Positions 45,145-56,905 of a stretch of DNA of 64,000 nt are shown here, piece after piece. The stretch is taken from NCBI GenBank assembly GCA_002099365.1, contig MSED01000004.1:1612001-1676000 (forward strand), read 5' to 3'. A program made the translations under genes and the position numbers. The notes beneath the pieces are model-generated. The model made no database searches. It was not told the origin of the DNA and worked only from the letters and a program-made list of their open reading frames with translations. Source of the DNA: Phialophora verrucosa. Lineage: Eukaryota > Ascomycota > Eurotiomycetes > Chaetothyriales > Herpotrichiellaceae. How positions within the stretch are numbered: the stretch's first letter is position 1; every line of letters begins with the position of its first letter.

Positions 45145-46705
45145 CGTCTCGTTGCTGTCCTAATGTCGACTAGATTCTTGCCTTAGAACTTTAAGCGCCG
45201 TAAGAGCAACGACAGAAGGAGTTTTGAACACATCGTGAAAGGTACGAGGGGCTCGGTGGTCCGTGTCAGGCCTCCAACGCGACTGGAATGATAAACACGA
45301 AATATGCGGAATGTCAGCCTTGTAGCAGTATCAAACCAGACATTTTCTACCATAGCCTGGCTTTAACGTAAGGAGGAATGCTCGTGCCAGTATTCAGCCC
45401 TTTGTCCGGACGCCATTGCGTCCTGCCCGCCCGAGCAACGGGCGAAGCAAGGAGCTCCTCAGGAACGTCCATAAGCCCGATGCCACTGTAATGTGGCAAA
45501 AGAGGCAACAATGACATTTGAGCAGCGTGAGTTCTGACTGTGCCTTGGGAATTTGTAACAGACATGCGCGTAAGAGTGACAGAGTTAATTGCCAACAGCT
45601 GTTGTTCAATGTAACAGAGAGGGAGCGTGGTCCTCTGCACGGAGTAAGTGGGCACATGGTGGGCCTGAATTTCAGTGTCCGCAGACATCACGTGCATGAG
45701 GCTTGGCACTAACCTACACGTGACCGGAGCCAAAGCTACAATTCCATGCTGTCCACGATCATCTCTCTAGATTTGATGCTTGACTCTCCTGTGCACGACA
45801 GCACACAAATATCCACATGAAACAGCAAAAGCTATCCTTTGGCTCGGAGCTCAGCGGTGATACATGAAAGACCGAACTTGGCGCCAAGGAAGCATCCCCT
45901 GTCATTCCGCTTCTTGATTCCTTAACCACCAACCTCCCACTGGCTTGTCCTCTCTGCTCACCTACTACCTCACGCGGTCACCCCGCACTTTGGACACGCT
46001 CCTTGTGTGGCACAGGCAGGGCCGAGATCTTCGCTTGCAGGAGGACAAGCAACAGCCATTTCTTCGCTCACGGTCACGCAACAAAGTCTGGTAATGACGC
46101 TCTGGCCACTTGATTTTCCCTGCGTCATTCGCATTGAGACAGCATGCGCAAAACCAGAAGAGCAGGATCAATGATCTCACATGCGACAGTTTTGTATTTC
46201 GAGCTGTCTCTCCTTGGCGAATGGAGCTGGTAACGCCACTGCCAACCCAGTCCTGTGTATGTGGGAGATATCGGCTTGGGTCCTGGTCCGCAGAAAACCC
46301 ACGGCCCGGCTTGCCAAGCAATTGTTGGACTACGAGCTATCTGCAAAGCCCGACCATTCACTGACTCAGTATGATAACCGAGTCGAAGGGACATCCCCTA
46401 GACATATGCCGGGGCCCCATATTCCATCTTTGTGATGTGGGACTTGACCTATACGCAACTACTCGATTTGTGGCATGGGAAGAATCGGCTAATGCCATGG
46501 CATTGTGGGATTCGGCCCTCGCATAAAGGACTACAGATCTCTCTCTGCCGCTGCAAACACAAGAGGATATTGGAACCCTTTTCCCGCCCCGTTGTATCTG
46601 CGTACTTACATTTCCCCTCTTCCGCTCTGTTGAACCTGCGTGCTTCCATTTCCCCTCTTCCTACAATTACAGTGCGTGTCCCTAATCCCCGCCGCATCAC
46701 GCACG
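45145..46705. other. Divergent intergenic region, mucin gene / sugar transporter
   Basis: The 1.6 kb contain both promoters and no supported gene. A TTAAAGTT core (45187-45194, minus) lies 43 bp before the mucin-protein start. It resembles the WOPR-family site but occurs elsewhere in the window by chance. Pyrimidine-rich sequence (46598-46670) precedes the transporter start. Confidence 0.45.
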
Positions 46706-48684
46706 ATGTTTGGGTCCAAAGATTCAAGCCTCTGGGCCAACAGGAAATGCCTCTTCATTTGCTGCATTGTCTCGATTGCGAATACGCAGTATGGTTTCGA
46801 CACAGCCGCGGTTGGAGGTTTGTTTGAAGTTCAGGATTTCCGCTAGGGTTAAGACTCTTACATTTAAGTTAGGCCTCCAAGCAATGCCCGGATTCTTAAA
46901 AGTGTTCGGATACGAGAACCCCAAGAGCCCAATCGGGTACAGCATTGACCCGACCTTTCAACAACTCATCAGCTCTCTTCTCACACTGGGTTCATTCCTC
47001 TCGTCTCTGTTAGCAGGCTCCTTTGGTGCCTTCTTTGGCCGCAAGCACGCGATATGGCTCGCATGTGTGTTGAACGCCATCGCCGTCGCCATCCAGATCG
47101 CCACCACCTCCAAGGGCGCCATCTACTTTGGCCGTCTCCTCCTGGGCATCGCCAACGGCTTCCTGGTGACGTTTTCCAACGTATACACGTCCGAAGCTGC
47201 GCCGGCGCATCTCCGCGGCGTCATTGTCGCGCTGTTCGCCTACTGGGTCAACATTGGCTCCATCCTCGGCGGCACGGTCAACAACTTCACCAAGCGACGG
47301 ATGGACAAGTCGTGCTATCAGATACCGCTGGGCTGTCTGTACATCGTACCCGCAATCCTGGCCGTCGGGCTGTTCTTCGTGCCCGAGAGTCCCCGATTTC
47401 TACTCCACAAAGGCAGAGAAGCCGAGGCGAAGAGGTCGTTGATTCAACTCCGCGGCTCTGCCCTGACCGCCGACGAGCTGGAGTACGAATGGGCCGAAAT
47501 GGTGCGAGGCATGGAAGAAGAGAAGAAGACGGCCAAGAGCGTCGGCTGGATCGACATGTTTAGAGGCATGTTGCCCATTCCCTTCGTCTCACACTTGCCC
47601 CATCCATCAACCACCTCCACTGACATTTATCTTCTGACTCAAAAGGAACCGACCTCCGCCGCACCATCCTCTGCTACTGCATGATCGCCTGCCAGTCCGC
47701 GTCGGGCATCTGGTTCCTGATCGCCTACCAGACGTACTTCCTCCAACAAGGCGGCGTGACCAAGCCGTTCGAATACACCATCATGACCAGCTGCGTCGGC
47801 TTCATCGGCGTCAACGTCGGCATGTTCGCCATGCGCCATCTCGTAGGCCGTCGTGCCATCCTCATCATCGGCGCCACGGCCTGCGGGCTCTGCCAGCTTC
47901 TACCCGCCGTCACGGCGAGTGCTGGTGTATCGCCCCGCGTGCAGGCCAACACCCTGACGGCGTTCATCGCGCTGTTCAAGTTCTTCTACAACGGCTGCGT
48001 GGGCGGTGCTTCGTACCCGGTGGCCACCGAGGTGGTCAGCACGCGCCTGAGAGCCTGGACCGTCGGCAGTGCCACGGCGATAGGCTATCTCCTCGCCTGG
48101 CTTGTGAGCTTTTGCTCGCCTTATTTCATCAATCCCGCGGAACTTGGCTTGGTAAGAAGACAACAAGCAGAACGAAGACGTCTAGCATTTCCCACCTCTC
48201 CGGCTTGGTGTGGCTATCGTCTGGCAATCCTGTATTTCATTGCCCGTGCTCGTGAACCGGTGGCTAACAGATCTGGTTTCGAATTTTAGCGCGCCAAATA
48301 CGGCTACGTCTGGGCCGGCAGCAACTTTGCCTGCGTCATGTTCTTCTTCTTCTTCATGCCCGGTAAGTCTGCCAGTCATCCTGAGTATTGAAGACAGCGG
48401 TTCTTTGACGTTGTCGTTGTTGGGTACAAACTCCCGCCAGTCCGGCGCCATGCTAATGCGCCACGCCCGTAGAAATGAAAGGCCGCTCCCTCGAAGAACT
48501 CGACGAGATGTTCCTGAACCGCGTGTCGGTGCGCAATTTCCGCAAATACGTATGCCATCTACGTGAGGATGTGGAGAACGATGTGCTGAGGGGCAAATTC
48601 GGGGACGATGAGAAGAAGGTCGTGGCGGTGAGTCACGCGGAGGAGGTCGAGTTGCGTCAAAGGGAAGAAGGGAAGAAGGAATAG
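46706..48684 (+). CDS. MFS sugar transporter (sugar porter family)
   Basis: Five exons (46706-46817, 46873-47565, 47646-48151, 48290-48362, 48473-48684) encode 531 aa, the usual length. Sugar-porter signatures are present: NTQYGFDTAAVGGLQAMPGF in TM1, GRKHA after TM2, the R-to-G loop near YFGRLLLGIANGF, PESPRFLLHKGR after TM6, GRRAI after TM8, and PEMKGRSLEELDEMF after TM12. It should import a hexose, polyol or related compound with protons at the plasma membrane; the substrate is not determined. The second intron (47566-47645) appears to begin with GC rather than GT: only AG/GCATGT gives the expected FRGTDLRRTI junction. The 3' end meets a HET pseudogene on the other strand. Confidence 0.93.
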
Positions 48685-48689
48685 AATTT

Positions 48690-49302
48690 CGATGGGGCGG
48701 ACATGGGACAAGAAGTTCTACCCGCGACGGAGTTGAAAAAGTGCACAACTTCGGGGGCAATCAGGGCTTGGGAGCGTCCATCCGCGGCCGAACCGTTCGG
48801 CCTTTGCGAATGCTTCGGTGGTGGAGGGCGGCCCATGGGCCTCACTGGTCCAGTGCACATGCGCGAGATGGACGATGCAGCGAGCCGCTCTGCGGTACCA
48901 GTTACACATCTTGATGACGGAGCGGTTGCGTGCGTCGAGGTCTTGCTTGTTGATGCAGATGCAGTCGATCCACACCTATTGCAGGGCGCTGTCGCAGGCT
49001 CTTCGCACTTTGCGGACGTTGCGAACCTCGGCGCACGTCCCTGCTGTATCATCTTGTCATTAACCGTCGTTGAATCGAGATTCTTCCAGAGGCGGCAGCA
49101 GGTCATGCAATCGAGGTTCCTCTGGCTCCGGGTTGGCGTTCGACCCAGACAGCATGTCCTGGCATTTCTGGTACACGATCTCCTTCTCATCCTTGCACCC
49201 CACATGCGAGACGATGGCGTACGATGGCGTTTCGTCTTCATGGAACGCATACAGCCGATAGTCGTACACATTCAGCAGGCGACTGTCGTTTCCGAGCCTC
49301 AT
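48690..49302 (-). pseudogene. HET-domain pseudogene
   Basis: The reading frame from 49302 starts like HET (heterokaryon incompatibility) proteins: RLLNVYDYRLYAFHEDETPS, YAIVSHVG. It then meets TAA and TGA back-to-back (49057-49062). In the same frame HET wording resumes (NVRKVRRACDSALQ), hits a TAG at 48976-48978, and resumes again (VWIDCICINKQDLDARNRS, MCNWYRRAARC). After FGRGWTLP one extra C (about 48771) shifts the frame into LIAPEVVHFFNSV. Homology stops near 48700, where the convergent transporter ends, so the C-terminal part is lost. Functional members are membrane-less cytosolic allorecognition proteins of more than 500 aa. With three nonsense codons, one frameshift and a truncation it should be dead. 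Confidence 0.8.
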
Positions 49303-49619
49303 GATGGAGGGTCGATATGTCTGGTTCAGCGACCAGAACGCAACGGGTAACGTATATAGATGAAGATAGGACGAAGACCGAATCTCAGGCTTTGACAGGT
49401 CCAAAGACGGACAGATAGCTAAGTTACATAGCCATGCCCGCCAGCCTGACGGTCCCTGGAGCGACCTTTCGAGGCCCGGATCGTAAGGGCGACTAAGAAT
49501 ATCATCCCGACTCTGACGTCGTATTGCAAAGCGACGCCATGCTCTGCAAGGCCGCAGAAACAGCCGGATTTCAGCCATAGGATTTGGAAGAGACGGAATG
49601 ATTTCGCACACTCTGGACG

Positions 49620-50339
49620 CACGTTATGCGTACATATCCTTGATGGTATATTCAGGTTTCAGTCCTCGATGCGGGATTGGAAGATAGGATAAGCAATGCA
49701 CAGGGTGTCGAACGCGGGATCGAGCCAACGTCGCTTTCCAGCTCGCTTGTCCCCGTGCGAAAGCACTAAGCAACGAATTTTAATGGATGCTCATTCGTGG
49801 CCCGGACAGGGACCCTTGATGTCCACGCGCGGGGGTCCAACAAGGCTGGAGCTGGCGCCTCGTCGGTATTGCCGCCCCAGCGAGTTCTCTTCGAGCCGCA
49901 TAAGGGAGCTCCAGAACTTACGCAAACAGCCCACATGCGACGTGGCAGCCTCTGTTGAATCAACGTGGGATTGTCCATCCCTGGTATCAAATCAAGCCTT
50001 CCAGGACCAAACCATCGCGAATTGTAGTTTTACCACGGGCCCTGCAGTCCTTTCACACCCTCCAGCCCTGTGCGTGGCGAGAAATAGTCGTTGCGACGTT
50101 GTAGTTCCGTTCCCTTCTACAAACCATCAAAGGTGCGCCGACCCATCACAGATTGCGAAAGGTAATGTCACCTGCAGGAAAACCAGGCAGTGCAATTGAA
50201 ACATAATCTGCCAGCTGTTGAGACTGTGCATCGAGTACTGACCTGCTTCGATTGGTGCGTAGTATTCCGGCCTGGTCCCTTGCGCCGCCTCGCCATTGTG
50301 CGGCAAAGACACAACGGAGACCCAAGACCTTACTCGTTT
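49620..50339. other. Intergenic, no gene recognised
   Basis: The 0.7 kb between the HET pseudogene and the 3' end of the tRNA synthetase gene have no credible frame. A plus-strand frame at 49696-50199 lacks any domain. A TCGATCCC-like box on the minus strand near 49710 recalls a tRNA T-arm, but no cloverleaf could be built around it. Confidence 0.5.
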
Positions 50340-52176
50340 TCAGCAGTCTGCCCTCCCCCAAGTCCTAGGAAAGGGTACCACTTCGCGCAAGTTACTCACG
50401 CCCGTCAGGTATGCAACTAGGCGATCAAATCCCATCCCGTAACCCCCATGCGGGCTGCTTCCAAAACGTCGGAGGTCGGCATACCACTTCAAGTTGCCAA
50501 GACTCTCTCCGGATTGAAGGAACGGATAGGCACTGCCATTCCCATTGCCGTTGCCATTGCTGCCGGGTGTCGCTTCCACTTGCTTTAGAAGTCCCTTCTC
50601 ACGCATAGAACGAATGAGCGGCTCCAGACGATGTTCCCTCAAACTCCCACCGACGGTCTCGCAATACCCGAAGGGAAGGAGAAGGTCGAAGCAGGCGACT
50701 GTTTCTCGACCAGAATCCTTGTCTGCACTTTCTGCGGGTGCAAGCGCCGACGATGGAAGCATATAAAACGGCTTGACGACCTTTGGATAATGCGTCACGA
50801 ACACTGGCTGGTCTTCGGCTAGGTTGACAACTATCCACCGTTCATGTTCCAATTGTAATCCATGACCCCACCGAGGTCGGTGGACGAACAGCTCTCCGTT
50901 GCTCGACTCGTATGCCTGTTCGAGTGCGCTCATTGCTGACGTGTAGTCTACAATGTGCCAATGGCCGAGGAGTTTCTTCCATCGGAAGGCTAGATCGACA
51001 GAGTCTGCGTCGGTGGATCGATGCTTCTGATCCGCGTAGTATTCGAGGAGCTCCTTGCCCGTCTGGTGCGACTGCAGAGACCGCACCAGGTATTTGACGA
51101 GGTTTTCCACCCGCGCGATCAACCCATCGAACGAGATGTGTCGATACTCGGCCTCCAGCATGTAAAACTCTGAGAGGTGCCGGGGTGTATCACTTTCTTC
51201 CGCGCGAAATGTCGGGGAGAATGCGAACACAGCTCCTTGCTCTGCGGCATGGGCTTCGAGGTGCAGCTGTGACGACACGGTCAAGTATTTCGCCTCCCGG
51301 AAGTACATTCTCTGCTGTTCCTTCGATGCTGCCTCACTTGTCCCTGGCGTTTGGCCATGACTCTGCGGAGAGATGGTGAAAGCTTCGCCGGCGCCCTCGC
51401 AGTCCGAGGAGGTAATGAGGGGCGGCAGCACTTGATAAACTGGGTTTCGAGCGTGGGAGAAAAAGGAGCTGATGGACGAGACCAAATGGCTTCGAGTCCG
51501 GTTGACCAGCGAATGAAACGCTGTGCGCATTCGTAGATGGGGCACGGTTCGAAGGAAGTCCGTCGACATGGACTGTTTCTGGATGGGGTTGTCCTATCGT
51601 AGCAGTGAGAAAAGAGCGCCGGCGGGTAACAAGGCGATGGGCATACAGCGGTATTGCCTTCCCCTATTGTCTCGATGTCTTCCACTCTCAATTCGTGACT
51701 CTGCCCGGCTCCTTGAGAAGGGATCCATTTTCCGATCAGCGCGATATAAGCTCCGTTCGTTATGCTGGACCCACGCGTCAGATGTTTCCCATACTCTTTG
51801 GACTGCATCTCACGTACTCCCTTGCTAGCTGTGGATCTGGAAACACGGCTTGGATGTTTGCCAGAGTCGAACCATCGCCTATCCGGGCAAAAGCAACCTT
51901 CTTCTGTTTCCTGATGCTGCGAACAAGGCCCGTCACTCTGATCGGCTTGTCAAGCTGGACCTTATCCCCCTTGGCAGGTCCCGCTATGAGTCTATCATGA
52001 CGGACGGTCGGCGGCGTGGGTGTTGTATCCGCTTCCTTCTGGTCATGAAGGCTGCGGATGCTGCCCAACGACGGAAAGGAAGTTCGAGTTCGGTGAGAGG
52101 ACACCCTCAGGTACGAGCAGCGAGGAAGAAGGTCGTCCGTGAGACGCAGCGGCGACTGCAAAGTACGCCATAGCAT
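50340..52176 (-). CDS. Asparaginyl-tRNA synthetase, mitochondrial
   Basis: Three exons, complement(51818-52176, 51647-51764, 50340-51593), with 53-nt introns give 576 aa. It charges mitochondrial tRNA-Asn (the role of yeast Slm5). The first 50 residues are basic and Ser/Arg-rich with a presequence look. The OB-fold anticodon-binding domain follows (IRVTGLVRSIRKQKKVAFARIGDGS, GKWIPSQGAGQSHELRVEDI). The class II core has FREAKYLTVSSQLHLEA, motif 2 FRAEESDTPRHLSEFYMLEAEY, and motif 3 GYGMGFDRLVAYLTG. The end, VVPFPRTWGRADC, is typical of AsnRS. The frame opens at GTG, and the ATG at 52176 is taken as start. A short Asn/Gly repeat (SNGNGNGNGS) precedes motif 3. The gene lies between two HET loci. 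Confidence 0.95.
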
Positions 52177-52375
52177 CACGCAGACAAGTAAATATCAGCA
52201 GCCACAGCGAGGTTGTTTCAATTGAAATATAAAAAAGTTGACGCGACCTGCGGAAAGCGACGCGATGAGCCCCGGCCCGGCGAAACTGTTCTTCCGCCCT
52301 CCTCCCCTCCCCCCTCAAGGAACCATTGAGTTATACATCGACCCTTGGGTGGCCCCAACGATGCACTTCTGGTGC

Positions 52376-54713
52376 CTAAGCCAAGATGATCCGCTTCTTC
52401 TCTGGCCTCAGCGCGAGCATGACCCTGGATACGTCTTCTTCAGGGACCATCAAATGCACGATCGTACCTCGGGCCATGATTTCCGTCTGCAAGTTCAATC
52501 TGTCCGCGCCCTGCATGTCCACCTTCATGTGCTCGTTCCCTTCAGCATTCGGTTCCTGGTCTACGTTTGCTTCTACGCCTTCTGTCAACATCTTCAACGT
52601 CATCAGAGTAAACCATACCCAACCCTGGTGCTGCTGTCGGCCCAGAAGTAGAAAAGAGTGTGGCGCATTCATTGCAGAGAGACGCTCGAGCTCCTCGTCG
52701 TAAACAAGAGCATGCAAGAGACATTCTACTGGATACAGAGCGTCGTCGTCGCCAGAGCTCTGGATCGCCTGGTCGTAGTAGACATATCTATCAGCGTCGT
52801 AGCCGCACGTTTCGGAGCAATCGGGATGAAATGTCAGTGTAATTCCTTCGATCACGAGAAGCTGAGCGTTCAACGACTCGTGGTTGCTTTGAGGTTGGAA
52901 CGGAGGCAGGCTCGTTCTCGCAGCACGCAGAAGGTGGTCGTTGGGAGCATTCTCGGCGCCGACTTCGGGTTCTTGGAGTTGGTGTTCAGCATTGAACAGC
53001 GGCTGAAGCTCCCCACAGGATTGCTTGAAGACACGCAAGAATGTAGGCCATTTGTGCGGATTCCTCGTGTCAAACACCTCTCCGCCCCATTTGCGACCCT
53101 GCCACCCTGCCCAAGACCAAGAAGGGAAACCGTTTCTCCGTTCGGCAGCTCCGCGGCCTATCCATGACAGTGCCCAGTTGAAATCCTCCAGAGGGAGACC
53201 CCAGAAGAAGCCTCGAGGGTATGCCACCTCGTGCAGATACTGAAGGATGCCGGAAAAGGCATTCAGTGCGTCGGATTGGTAGGTCATGTCACGATAGTTG
53301 TAGAGGTTCGTGAGCACAATGTACATCTGCAATCGATCACTTCCTATCGACTTGGACGTCCCAGTAAACGGGCTCCGCAGAACACCGGCACCGACCACAG
53401 GCTCCAAGTGTCCATCCACCAGGAAGTCGGTGTCTCGAAGGCTATTGTGGATCCATGAGTGGGACTCGTCGATCGACTCGCAGCACTGCATCGCGTTGCA
53501 TTCGAAATACATCTGTTGATCGCTCAAGTAGATGCACCGGCGTGATAACAGAGCTTCTTGCAAAGTCCAGGCGCGGCTTCCCCAGCGACAAGTGAAAATT
53601 TGCTGCGAGAGCGTTGGCATGAGCGTCACCATTGTTTTGTCGCCAATGCGACAGCTGAGCTGAGGCGTGCATCGAGTGTGTCGTCCGAGACGAGGCAGGC
53701 CCGAGTCCGCAGATGTGCCAGACAGTGAAACAACGGTGGCGTAGGCGCCGCGGTAGATGATGTCCATTTTGTTAAATTTGGGCGAATTTCTCTTTGCTCG
53801 AAGACTGATCGATGCACAATGTGTCCACCCAGAGGTACCGCTTTCCAAGTCGGCGGACGAGCTTGATGGCGTCTTCGATCGTCGGTGGAAGCTTTTCTGG
53901 CAAGGAACCCGGCTTGCAGACAATCTGGTCGACGCCTCCAAGAACGTAGCTGAGCGCAACATAATCACACGGTGTCCCGGGATGATGTACCACGGCCCTC
54001 GCGTCAACATCGACCAAGCGAATCATTCGAAGCCCTTCATTCCACATTGGCGTGCAGGTAATGGGGTGTAACTTAGAGCAACCAGCGAGCCACTGATGAA
54101 TAAGGTCGAAGTTGACCGTGCTCCCGATCCGCCGACCACCAAGCGCACATTTCTTATCACTCAGATCCTCCTGTAGGATGGCCATGCAGTCGCCTCGATC
54201 CAGGACCGAATCTTTGGAGAAGTCAACCTCACCGGGATGGGCAAGTGTCAGGAGGATGCCTCTTGCCGAGCGACGCTTTTCTGGTGTGTCCATGGCCACT
54301 CCACCCTCCAAACGATTCATGTTCCAACTTGGCAACATCAAGATCTCCTGGTCGTCGGACTCCGGCGTCGGTGTCAAGGCGAAAAGACAGCGACATACCG
54401 GGCAGTCTTTGCGAAATCTGACCTTTCCAGCTTTACCAAGGTTGTGGGTGTACGCTACCCATTTGTGGTGCTCGCCCCTTTCCAGTGCCGTCTCCCACGG
54501 TATATCCTGCTCTAGAAGATGGACGAGATCCAGATCGGAGCATCGCTTGCAAAGCCTCTGATTCGATTTTGCGAAATACGTCGCGAAGCTAGCTCGCTCG
54601 GACGACACAAACCAGTCGTAGTAGTCGCCGTGGTATTCCTGTTTGCACTTGCGGGCAATGTGTCCCGTGCCTCGACACTTCAGACAGAGCAAGGACTTCT
54701 TAGGCATCATCAT
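52376..54713 (-). CDS. HET-domain protein with N-terminal CCHC zinc knuckle, +1 frame break
   Basis: From the ATG at 54713 the product has a perfect CCHC knuckle (C10-x2-C13-x4-H18-x4-C23 in LCLKCRGTGHIARKC). A second Cys region follows (LCKRC, then DCPVCRCLF), then the HET domain: CDYVALSYVLGG, ATIEDAIKLV-like PPTIEDAIKLVRRLG, and YLWVDTLCIDQ. The frame stops at TAA (53772-53774). One base over, it continues without loss: MDIIYRGAYATVVSLSGTS, SRAWTLQEALLSRRCIYLS, FPSWSWAGWQG, to a stop at 52376. The expected Gln-Ile-Asn-Lys-Met junction needs one T fewer in CAAATTTAAC. Full length would be about 775 aa. HET proteins trigger incompatibility cell death after non-self fusion. The break may be an assembly error, a null allele or +1 recoding. 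Confidence 0.8.
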
Positions 54714-56060
54714 GGCTTTAACTGAGAACAGGCGTTCAAGCACAGAAAGAAAAACAGCCAGGACGTCAAGTTGAATTTACATTGCCCTTACCTGGGAGAC
54801 TCATCAACTCATGAAACATTTGCGTTCCTCTAATACTCTGGGGCCGTCTTCTTGCGCAATACAATCACTGGGGCTGAGGCACGCGGGCTTGACATAATTG
54901 GCCGAATCCTGAAGATCCGTAGCAAAGACACTGCAGCCTGCAATGAATTGAGAAATGACCCTGCATGGGAATTGGCACGATCGTTTGGTAGTGTGACAGG
55001 ACATTGGCCCAGACACTGGCGATGCTGCAGTGGGCGGCACAGCCTCACCAGCCACAGACAAGCTCTCGGTGGCTCAGTGAGAGCGTTCGTCCAGGGAAGC
55101 TGGGATAATCAATCGACGCTTCGCTCGGGTTCGCAAAGATAGCGGCATGGTGACGTCGCATCTGAGGCCTAAGAACATTAGGACTCCGGAAACCTTAGGG
55201 TAAGCATGCGCTGGGTGATGAGATTCGGAAACCGATGGACGCAGGAGCTTGACCTCCAGAAATCGATTGGGAAGCGGAGAAGCAGACGATTTCTTCTTCC
55301 GTCCCTTCTGGTGCATCCTGTTACCGAATTCAACGCAGCCCAGCCCTGACACTGAGGGTGGAATCGAAACCAGCAAGTGCCTCGGAAACTGACCCTCCAG
55401 CTCTTTCTGATCAGAATACTATAATATGATCGAACGCGAACCGCCGCACGAGTAACACTTTCCAGATGCACTAACTCGATTTCTACTGGCAAGCTTGCAT
55501 CCTTCGTGCAGCTTAGTCCATCTGACGGACCTCCGCAGGCAATTGGCACCTGCTCCTTCGGGAAGATATGATCGATGGTGCTTCGTGCCCCGGTTGTATT
55601 ACAGTCTTAACAGGCACATCGCGATATATCTCCCCATGGTCGGGTCGTCAGCGACAAGGCCTGTGCCAATGTCCTACTATATTCGACTCGCACGGGGTCA
55701 GCAGCCTGATAAGCTTTGTGTGTGAGCAGTTTGGTATCAGCTTGTTCGTCGCGAACTCTGCGAATATTAAACTGAAGACTTAGCTAGTTACGAACGATAT
55801 GGCCATGGCAATGTGCCCCTGCCTGTCCTGCGGGTGGTCTCGTGCAGCCCCAGCTCGGCAACGGCTCACAGCAGATAAAGATGGCAATGGGCCTGAGAGG
55901 GGAGGGTCTCTGTTTCATATCGCCAGGAACACGAACTCGAACACAACGGCAATCCGAGAACGTCCACCTACTCCGCAGCGGGATTGCCTCCCTCAACTCG
56001 AATGGTATCGCCGGTTCCTCACCGCTCAACTTCAATCCCTCAGACTTACGACACTTCAAA
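54714..56060. other. Intergenic, no gene recognised
   Basis: No open frame in this stretch has a recognisable domain. It contains the HET gene promoter. Confidence 0.5.
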
Positions 56061-56066
56061 CGCGGG

Positions 56067-56368
56067 ACGCGCTTCTCATCCGTCACCGCCGTCGCCGCAT
56101 TCGCGCTTGCTGCCGGCGCTGTCGCGGACAGCCCCGAAGCCGTACGTTTGACCAGAAAACTCTCCCCTGGCCAGCCAGGTCGATACTGTAACTAATCGAA
56201 CCGTTTCAGCGGACACCACTGTCCAGCCTCCGACTACAAGCCGGCTCTTGGATCCGCGTCGAGGTTGGCCTCTCCAGCACGCTCAACCTCTTTGTCACCG
56301 GCGACGCTGGCACTAAGGGCGCCTTCACATTCGGCAAGCCTATCCTCGGCGCTCTTGTCTCTACCTAG
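56067..56368 (+). pseudogene. Possible relic of a small secreted protein (ATG to ACG start)
   Basis: Two exons (56067-56141 and 56210-56368) are separated by a good 68-nt intron (GTACGT donor, TAACTAAT branch, TTTCAG acceptor). The joined 77 codons begin ACG CGC TTC and read T-R-F-S-S-V-T-A-V-A-A-F-A-L-A-A-G-A-V-A, which is a textbook signal peptide if the first codon were ATG. The rest (WIRVEVGLSSTLNLFVTGDA, ending FGKPILGALVST) resembles the hydrophobic core of small secreted proteins but has no Cys. The frame is also open upstream to about 55842, so an N-terminally longer protein is possible. No family was recognised. Confidence 0.35.
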
Positions 56369-56780
56369 CTCGTGCGCGCACCGAGAAATCAGACGGTCCT
56401 GGTCGTTCAATGTCTCTTCAGCGCCATGGCCCTAAAGCCTGATCACAGAGGTTTTCCAGTCTGTGACCTGGACACTGAGGTGGGTCTCTAAAAGGGAAGG
56501 GCAACTCTGCAAAAGCCCATTGTGAATCTGAGGTAGAATCCTCCCATCAGTGTGGTGTGTGACTTGATAAAGGTCCCCGTATCGAGCCTCGTGTCCACTA
56601 TTATCCCCGTGTCGGGACCCGAAGCGACGGTTTTCCAGCAGACAGACACCGCGGCAACACCCACGGCCAAAAGGAGAGAGATGTGACTTGGAGAGGGGAA
56701 GGGTTTCGGTTGTTCGCTGTACGTAGTCGGTAATTCCGGCAGCTGGGTACATATCTATGGTCAAAAGTAGATGAATGTTG

Positions 56781-56905
56781 TCTAGTCACACTCGATGAAC
56801 GTCTGTCTAGTCACACTCGATGAACGTCTGTCTAGTCACACTCGATGAACGTCTGTCTAGTCACACTCGATGAACGTCTGTCTAGTCACACTCGATGAAC
56901 GTCTA
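56781..56905. repeat. 25-bp minisatellite, five copies
   Basis: Five head-to-tail copies of a 25-bp unit starting TCTAGTCACACTCGATGAAC and ending GTCTG (GTCTA in the last copy), with a partial unit on the 5' side. The copies are virtually identical, so the array is young or kept uniform. It lies between the secreted-protein relic and the 3' side of the WOPR gene. Confidence 0.95.

Noticed and set aside
7927..45194. Several TTAAAGTT cores (7927, 45187, 59686) as WOPR binding sites
   Set aside because: An 8-mer is expected about twice on both strands of a 64-kb window, so the number seen is near chance.
49690..49790. tRNA-like T-arm box on the minus strand
   Set aside because: No D-arm, anticodon stem or pairing acceptor ends could be built around it.
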